Assembly (NCBI GenBank): GCA_012295275.1
Contig: CM022665.1
Span: 30,558,957-30,622,956 of the forward strand
Reading direction: 5' to 3'
DNA length: 64,000 nucleotides
DNA from: Chrysomallon squamiferum
Taxonomy: Eukaryota > Mollusca > Gastropoda > Neomphalida > Peltospiridae
Shown piece after piece: positions 56,713 through 64,000 of the stretch (position 1 is the first letter of the stretch; the number at the start of each line of letters is the position of its first letter). Below the pieces are notes generated by a model, which saw nothing but the letters and a program-made list of their open reading frames with translations, was not told the origin of the DNA and made no database searches. The position numbers and the translations under genes are program-made.

Positions 56713-57285
56713 AAAGAGTGTGTATTGTTATTTTACAGATAAAGAGTGTGTGTGTTGTTATTTTACAGATAAAGAGTATGTGTATTGTTATTTTACAGAT
56801 AAAGAGTATGTGTGTTGTTATTGATAAAGAAGTTTGTTTGTTATTTTACAGACAAAGAGTATGTGTTTGTTATTTTACAGATAAAGAGTATGTGTGTTGT
56901 TATTTTACAGATAAAAGTGTGTGTATTGTTATTTTACAGATTATTTTATTTTTTACAGATAAAGAGTGTGTGTTGTTATTTTACAGATAAAGAGTGTGTG
57001 TGTTATTTTACAGATAAAGAGTGTTTTGTTACAGATAAAGAGTGTGTGTTGTTATTTTACAGATAAAGAGTGTGTGTTGTTATTTTACAGATAAAAGAGT
57101 GTGTGTATTTTACAGATAAAAGAGTATTTTATTTTACAGATAAAGAGTGTGTGTTGTTATTTTACAGATAAAGTGTGTGTGTATTGTTATTTTACAGATA
57201 AAGAGTGTGTGTGTTGTTATTTTACAGATAAAGAGTGTGTGTTGTTATTTTACAGATAAAGAGTATGTGTCTTGTTATTTTACAG
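56713..57285 (+). repeat. Second splice-acceptor minisatellite (about 19 degenerate units)
   Basis: Same TTATTTTACAG/ATAAAGAGT unit as at 43940-45296 but with more internal deletions (for example 56821-56835 and 57003-57045). Leads into exon 29 of the second block. Truncated by the gap, so its real length is unknown. Confidence 0.92.
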
Positions 57286-57501
57286 ATAAGGAGTATGTAA
57301 ATGTGGAGTTTGATGAGTCATTACAACATGGAAAGCGTTACTACATCTGTATTCATGCCAGTGAGAAACAAGTGCAGTATGAAAAGTGGACAGATTACCT
57401 GTTAGAAGTAAATCAGTGCAGTGATGGTGTTGTTATTGATCTCACTAAAACCTACTGGTGGTCGAGTGTGGATTAGCAAACTCAATCACAAGCAATATCA
57501 G
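57286..57501 (+). CDS. B-prime exon 29 (extra A)
   Basis: Same as 45297-45511 except for an A run of four at 57447-57450 in place of three, which shifts the frame just after SDGVVIDLTK. 216 nt. Confidence 0.78.
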
Positions 57502-58018
57502 GTAATCTTTTGTAAATAATCTTAGAATATTTATTTTAAATTATTTCATAATTAGTATATCAAACATACACATAATAATACATATATGAATTATTTTATC
57601 AGATGAAAAGAATGAATATCAGATTTTCAGTTAATAGTTTTATTGTAATTGTGCATAGAGTTTTCAGTTTATCAATAAAATAGAGAAGTTCTGTTTTGAT
57701 CAATTAATTTGTATAAAATAGCTATTTTTGTTTATTTATTTATCTGTTTACATTTTTTTAATTTTTAATTTTTTTAATTTATTTATTTATCTTTTTTTGT
57801 TTTGTTTTGATGCTGTGCTCATTATTTATGTTAAACTTTTATCTTACTCATTAGTTCAGTATACTCTACATTTTTTTTTATGTAAAAAGATTTCTGAAAT
57901 CTTGGGTAATGATTGTCACACACTAACAAAATAGAAAGAGAGACTAAGAAAACAGGTAAATGAAATGAGAGATTAATTATGTAGACTCAAAGTTGATATG
58001 TTTATTTAATAATTTCAG

Positions 58019-58124
58019 TCGTCTCTGACTGAGGTGGAGGTGTTGTGGGATGGGTTTACTGATGTTGATGAAATCAGTTCTGTACTGCACACTACTGGAA
58101 TAGCAGACTATCAAATAGCACTTG
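58019..58124 (+). CDS. B-prime exon 30
   Basis: WDGFTDVDEISSVLHTTGIA. 106 nt, no difference seen from 46027-46132. Confidence 0.83.
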
Positions 58125-59035
58125 GTTAGTTTGTTTATCTTCTGTTAACTTTAAATTTTCATTACTTACGTTAAGATTTTTATAAACTTCAAAACCCTTG
58201 CTTTTGTCTATATTTAAAAATGTTCCTTAAAACTTTTGTTTTGATATATTTTAAAATATCATTTCTCTTTTAAGATTATTAACTAACAAAACAGATTACT
58301 CAGACTTGAAACAAATGTAGAAATTATGGCTGCTTTTCATTGAGAGGATTTCTAATGTTTTAATATTTACATTTGTAATAATTTCAATAATACCATGTTG
58401 AATATTTCTAAAGTTTACTTTTAGTTTGGTTATAGTTCTGTTTTCATGCTAATTTTCTCATTGTAGATGATATTTAACATGTCTCTATATAACATACTAT
58501 TGCATTTATAAAAAGACAAATGTTTTATATATAACAACTTGTTATGTTTAATGGATAAAACAAGTTGTTAGGTTTAAAGTATATAACAAGTTGTTAGGTT
58601 TAATATATATAACAAATTGTTATGTTTATTATTATATATAACAAGTTGTTATGTTCAATGTATATAACAAGTTATGTTCAATGTATATAACAAGTTGTTA
58701 TGTTCAATGCATATAACAAGTTGTTGTTTAATATATATAACAAGCTGTTATGTTTAATTTGTATAACAAGTTATATTTAATATATATAATAAGTTGTTGT
58801 TTAATATTATATATAACAAGTTGTTATGTTTAATTTATATAACAAGTTATATTTAATATATATAATAAGTTGTTGTTTAATATTATATATAACAAGTTGT
58901 TACATTTAATGTAACAAGTTATGTTTAATATATATAACAATGTATATAATAATGTATATAACAAGCTGTGTATATAACAAGCTGTTATGTTTAATATTAT
59001 ATATAACAAGTTGTTATGTTTAATTTATTTGACAG

Positions 59036-59152
59036 GTTCAGTTCCTGGAGGTGAAGATGTTGTCAGTTTTCACAACGTTGGCCTTGTCAATCACCAAACT
59101 TTGCACAGTCTCAAACTACAGAATGGACACACACTGTTTGTCACTGTTAAAG
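59036..59152 (+). CDS. B-prime exon 31
   Basis: GSVPGGEDVVSFHNVGLVNH. 117 nt, no difference seen from 47044-47160; same weak GTTGTT donor. Confidence 0.82.
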
Positions 59153-59532
59153 GTTGTTAAATCTATTTGTAAATTCAACCTCTCTTTCTCTCTCTCATCT
59201 GCTATTTAATTGCAGTATCATTGTTTTTTATTCAAAAATAATTATAATAAAACATAACAAATATTTAAAGAATAATACATCATAATTATTGCAATTCTGT
59301 ATTATAAATTTTAATTATTTATTTTTATGATTTTATTTTAATTAATTAATTTATATATATTTTTTTTTAATTCGTTGAAAAGATGAGCACAAGTCAAAAA
59401 AAAAAAAAAAAATCTTTTAAAGTAATTTTACCCATTTGTAGGAAATAATTTATTCAGTCAGAAATCTTCTTTAATTTTTTTTTTTTTTTTTTTTACCATA
59501 ACTAATTATAGGATTGATTATTTTGTTTTCAG

Positions 59533-59665
59533 CAAGAGACTTTGTTAACAAGACTACAGCTGTGACTTCTAAATCTTTCATTGTGGACAACACCCCACCC
59601 CAGCTTACTTCAGTTCAGATACAACTTTCATCTCGTTTCATCACAACCTCACAAATACATGTTTG
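59533..59665 (+). CDS. B-prime exon 32
   Basis: ARDFVNKTTAVTSKSFIVDN then TPPQL. 133 nt, phase 2 out, same as the first copy. The flanking introns differ mainly in poly-A/T run lengths. Confidence 0.83.
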
Positions 59666-60231
59666 GTAATCTTCTTTCTATTTATAGATTTTGTCATACA
59701 TAAAAGAGCCAATCACTATAATTTCTCTAATTTAAATAGTTTTTAGTTTCATTTTATTTTCATGTACACAAAAAAAAAAATTAAATAAATAAATAAATGT
59801 TTGATTTCTGTAATTTAAATATTTTAAGTTTCATTTGTCTATACTTTTTTTTATTAATAACAACCTTAAACTATTTGTTGATTTTTGATTGGGTAACTTT
59901 ATTAAATTTATTTATTTTTCATTATTTTTTAATGCTTGTCAGTTAGATTTTCATTAAAATATTTATAATTAGTCCCATTAAAAGCTGTCTTTTAAATTTT
60001 CTATTTTAATCAAATCAGGATTATACCAAATTTTGTATCTACAGTTTCAATTAAAGAAAGAAAAAGAATTTCTTTTAATTCAGTAGGTTTTAAACTATTT
60101 TAAAAGCTATTTAATATTTTAGAGGTATAATATGAAAACATTTTTCTAACATGCAAATAAAGTATATTTTGGTAAATGATAAATTGAGATCTATTATGTA
60201 TTAGCAATGTTTAAAAGGTATCTCATTTCAG

Positions 60232-60406
60232 CTGGAATGGAGTGTTTTCTGATGTTGAGAGTGGAGTAAAAAGTTTCTCAGTGGCTGCTGGTTCAAGACC
60301 TGGCTATGATGACGTCATACCTTTCACTGACAGCAGTGACACCTGTATCAACCTGAAATACACCGACAAAATGAAAGCTGGATACAAATATTACATCACT
60401 GTCAAA
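60232..60406 (+). CDS. B-prime exon 33 (intact)
   Basis: WNGVFSDVESGVKSFSVAAG then SRPGYDDVIPFTDSSDTC. 175 nt in the correct phase; shows what the 2-bp shorter first copy should be. Confidence 0.87.
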
Positions 60407-60737
60407 GTCAGCTTTTTATATAGTTTATTACTTTATTTATCAGTCTGTAGATAAACAGGTATACAGTATTTACTTTTAATCTTGTTTTTATTACATATTT
60501 TATTTGTTATTTAAATAATTATATATCATTAAAGAATTAACTTGAATCATGAAATATGAGTTGTATATCATTTCACATTCAAAACAAATTAGAACTCATT
60601 TGCTTTCCTAGTATTTGAAGTTGCTTTTGGTGTGAACAAGACATTATTTATAAAAAGTATGTACAACAATTACTAGTGAAAGTTTTTTGATAAAGAGATA
60701 ATCTTTTTAAAATTTCTGACATTTTTAATTTTTTCAG

Positions 60738-60996
60738 GCCTTTAATGGAGCTGGACTTTACAAACAAACAGTCTCTCGTTCCATCATGATGGACACATCT
60801 CCACCCTTACCTGGTCATGTTTATGAAGGGTCAAGGACAGAAGACAAAGATTACATCACCAATGTATCCATGTTTGTTGTCTACTGGGACGGATTTGTTG
60901 ACCCGCAGTCCTTTATCTCTGTTTACAAGGTCAAGGTCGGCACATGTAAAGGATGTGGTGATCTAGTGGAAGAATTTGAATACAATCTGAGAACTG
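60738..60996 (+). CDS. B-prime exon 34 (intact)
   Basis: VVYWDGFVDPQSFISVYKVK then VGTCKGCGDLVEEFEYNL. Open throughout, where the first copy has TGA. 259 nt. Confidence 0.88.
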
Positions 60997-61208
60997 GTAA
61001 TTTCTTCATTTAAATTTTTTAAAATTTACCTTGAAAATGTATTATGCTTAAAATTATGTATGTATACATATCATTAGAGACAAAATGTCATTCATTTTAA
61101 TATGAAAACCTTTTTTTTAACATCATTTAATTTCCTGTAATTATAAAATCAGATAAACTGATACATTGAAGAATTTTTCTGTTAATGTTTTATTTGTTAA
61201 CTGAACAG

Positions 61209-61395
61209 AAATTGATCTGAGTCACACAGCTCCTGCACAAGGAGTTAAATACTTTGTGACTGTGACAGCATGTAACTCTGCCTTGCTGTGTACCAGTGCC
61301 ACTTCAGATGGCGTTGTCATTGACAACACAGCACCAATCAGAGGTCATGTAATGGATGGAATAGGAGACACAGAAACACAGTTCCAAGCTTCTAA
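61209..61395 (+). CDS. B-prime exon 35
   Basis: DGVVIDNTAPIRGHVMDGIG. 187 nt, same as 49222-49408. Confidence 0.87.
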
Positions 61396-61779
61396 GTTAG
61401 TGTACATTTTAGACATTTCTGTCTGTTTGAATTTCATTCTTCAAATGACAATTTTGTAAATCTATAATATGATTATTCATGCTTTTTCTGTGCTGAAATA
61501 TTTTGTTCAAAACAATAATTTACAAACAGAATTTTTACTTTTAATGATTCTTTAGAGTACGTAATATTGTCTAGTCTGTGATGGTAGGTTGGAATGGGAA
61601 ATATACAGTCTGATCCTGAATGATTACTAAATGGAAAATCTGTCATATTTCAAGTGTGTGTGATATCTCTTTCAAGTATTTTTGGTTATTAATTTTAAAA
61701 GACAGTATCATGTTTGAAAAAAACAATTATATGTATATATTTGTGTGTTTAGTTTCAAGTGTTTTAGAGTATTATTACT

Positions 61780-62200
61780 AATGTACAGGACAAAGTTATA
61801 TTTCAAATCATAACTAACTACTACATATTTATATATGTATATCTGTGTGTTTAGTTTCAAGTAACTAAAATATTATTACTAATGTACAGGACAGTGTCAT
61901 ATTTCAAATCACAACTAACTACTACATATTTATATATGTATATTTGTGTGTTAGCATCAAGTAACTAAAATAGTATTACTAATGTACAGGACAGTGTCAT
62001 ATTTCAAATCACAACTAACTACTACATATTTATATATGTATATTTGTGTGTTAGCATCAAGTAACTAAAATAGTATTACTAATGTACAGGACAGTGTCAT
62101 ATTTCAAATCACAACTAACTACTACATATTTATATATGTATATTTGTGTGTTAGCATCAAGTAACTAAAATAGTATTACTAATGTACAGGACAGTGTTAC
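61780..62200 (+). repeat. 100-bp tandem repeat before exon 36 (second copy)
   Basis: AATGTACAGG at 61881, 61981, 62081 and 62181: an exact 100-base period. More regular and longer than the first copy, so unit number differs between the two blocks. Confidence 0.88.
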
Positions 62201-62219
62201 ATTTCATTTTGTTGTTCAG

Positions 62220-62423
62220 GACGTTTGTGTCAGCCAAGTGGCATGGATTCCAGGATGCTCAGTCTGGTCTGGCTTTTTTATGAGTGGAGGGTTGGAACAT
62301 CTCCTGGTTCTGCTGATGTGCTCACAGTGACAAGATTACCACTGAGAGAATCTGCTTACACCAGCACCAGTCTAGTGACAAATAAACTCATGTACATCAC
62401 CGTCAGAGCTTACAACAAAGCAG
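62220..62423 (+). CDS. B-prime exon 36 (extra T)
   Basis: FVSAKWHGFQDAQSGLAF, then a T run longer by one near 62274-62279 shifts the frame before YEWRVGTSPG. 204 nt versus 203 in the first copy. Confidence 0.78.
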
Positions 62424-62810
62424 GTTGTCAGATTACTTGTGTTGTTTGACGTCTTTGAAAATAAAACAAAATTTACTTTTATGAAATAGTAAATACATGC
62501 AAAATTAATTCATATTGATATTTCCCATTCCAACTCTAGTTCCATGCTTGCTGAGGTAAATGTCTTGGTAAATCTTTGACGTGAAGCATATTGCAAAAAC
62601 AGAACCTCTTTCCTGATCATTAAGAGCAGCTCTTGAATGGTAGAAGCAGGTTTCCTCTCATAGAAGTCATCACTGCAAAATGTTAACAAAATTTTAGATT
62701 TTAAAATTTATTTATTCCTTTGATAATGCGGTAACATTTAAAATCTTAAATTAAATAACAGTATCTGAGATAATGTTTGTTAAAATAAATTATTAAATGT
62801 TTATTTTCAG

Positions 62811-63043
62811 GTTTGTGGACAGAAGCAACATCAAGTGGATTTTATGTTGATCTCACCCCACCCTCTGTATCCACCAAACCCTTTCTGTCAGAGGATATAA
62901 ACTCCATGATCCGATGGACAACTGTGTCCAGAACAAACATCAAGATAAAGTGGAAGTTCACAGATTCTGAGTCGTACATAGAAAGACATTTTATTTCTCT
63001 TTCTTCTCACTATCTGGGAGAATTTCAATCAAATTCTGTTCAG
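62811..63043 (+). CDS. B-prime exon 37
   Basis: SGFYVDLTPPSVSTKPFLSE then INSMIRWTTVSRTNIKIKW. One Arg-to-Trp difference and one silent change from 50728-50960. Confidence 0.87.
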
Positions 63044-63317
63044 GTTGGTCAGTTAACGAAAATATTTTTTATTTTTTATTTACAAAAATAATTATAATTT
63101 AAAAAAACCACATTCTTTTCTTCAAGTATTATAAAAAGGTAACAACATTCTGTGTTAGATCTGTATTAATTTACAATACTTTTAGTTTTAAAATAAAAAC
63201 TTTGACTTTGCCCTTGAGATTTTGAGCATAATTTATAGACTTCAGAGTTACAATTGTTGATTATTTTATTACTAACTATTATGAAATTAAGTTCATTATG
63301 CTAATAATTTTTTTTAG

Positions 63318-63471
63318 GTTCCTGGAATTTTACAAGAGTTTATCTTCACTAAACTAGATCTCCATGACGGCAGTCTGTATGATGTGAAGGTAGTTGCCTG
63401 TAACTTGGCTGGTTTGTGTGCTGTTGCCAAGACAACCAAGTTTTTATTTGACAGCTCACCACCCACAACTG
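63318..63471 (+). CDS. B-prime exon 38
   Basis: LDLHDGSLYDVKVVACNLAG. 154 nt, same as 51235-51388, phase 1 out. Confidence 0.87.
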
Positions 63472-63782
63472 GTATCGTTATGTTTTTATTTACAGTTTTA
63501 TTTAAAAGTAAAAATGAAGACTTGCATATATAAATAACTTTTGCAAAAATATAATTTTAAATGATAACAATTATTCTCCTATTTATTTTAAGTTAAGTAA
63601 TTATTTTAAATTATTTTGCTTTTATATGAAATTAAAACTATACATATGTGGATGTTTTTGTATTGTTGTCAGTTAAATATTTAAAATGAAAATAATAGGT
63701 TTGATAAAATATGCTGTCTAAAGACATATCTTTCTTCTTACTGATGTGATGATTACTGAGAGAAATGTGTTGTAAAACTTAG

Positions 63783-63961
63783 GAATGTTTGCTGTGAAAA
63801 CTGAGCATGCTGCTCGTCTGACAAGACACCAGTCTGAGTGGATGACGTGGGAAGTGGACAGACTGAACTTGGCCTGGCTCGGTTTTTCTGATCTTCACTC
63901 ACAAATAGATCATTACATCGTCAGTGTGGGAACATCTCCATTCGGAACAGATCTCAATCAG
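63783..63961 (+). CDS. B-prime exon 39 (intact), last in window
   Basis: LAWLGFSDLHSQIDHYIVSV then GTSPFGTDLNQ. Clean reading where the first copy carries two compensating indels. The gene continues past the right edge. Confidence 0.87.
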
Positions 63962-64000
63962 GTTTCATGACTGTATTAAAAATAAAAATTCTGTCCATGT

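Larger units (their letters stand above)
57270..63990 (+). repeat. Direct-repeat block, copy 2 (B-prime)
   Basis: Partner of 45280-51900, about 12 kb away across the gap. Frameshifts are in different exons from copy 1, so neither copy is wholly intact. Confidence 0.95.

Overview
This is animal nuclear DNA: AT-rich, full of microsatellites and minisatellites, with small phase-consistent exons bounded by GT-AG sites, long introns and a diverged tRNA-derived SINE of a type common in mollusc genomes. A gastropod or other mollusc is the best guess, by inference. The window contains one 200-base run of N (56513-56712), so it is a scaffold.

Three genes can be supported. Gene A (minus, ATG at 14875, running off the left edge) and gene B (plus, ATG at 26105, running right into the gap and beyond) are paralogues that point away from each other. 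Both encode large secreted or surface proteins: signal peptide, a variable N-terminal module, cysteine-rich segments, one EGF-like domain, a conserved non-repeat region of about 350 residues, then a long series of beta-sandwich (FN3/Ig-like) repeats. The repeats are marked by 'DGVVID.T.P', 'W.GF.D..SG...Y...VGT.PG.AD' and 'Y...V.A.N.AG'. Gene A carries a PLAT/LH2 domain where gene B has an unrelated short segment. Gene C (minus, 19391-23114, five coding exons, about 540 residues) lies between their 5' ends and was not recognised.

Layout: 1-14875 gene A (21 exons visible); 14876-19390 intergenic and simple repeats; 19391-23114 gene C; about 23115-26104 intergenic, perhaps with a 5' UTR exon of gene C; 26105-56093 gene B exons 1-46; gap; 56713-64000 a second, almost identical copy of gene B exons 29-39 (called B-prime).

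Three large-scale structures stand out. (1) The 3' parts of A and B (1-4911 and about 34280-39260) are almost identical inverted arms, introns included, while the 5' exons and introns are strongly diverged. An isolated 231-bp identical tract inside exon 11 looks like gene conversion. (2) The 45.3-51.9 kb block recurs at 57.3-64.0 kb across the gap. This is either an unmerged haplotype or a real tandem domain expansion, and each copy carries different small lesions. (3) Gene B has several tandem repeats seeded exactly on splice junctions. The most extreme is a 30-bp unit repeated about 45 times at 43.9-45.3 kb, in which every unit holds a complete 3' splice site plus the first bases of exon 29.

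Limits: exon borders come from reading splice sites, frames and A/B homology by eye. Domain names rest on visible motifs. No database search, alignment or transcript data were available.
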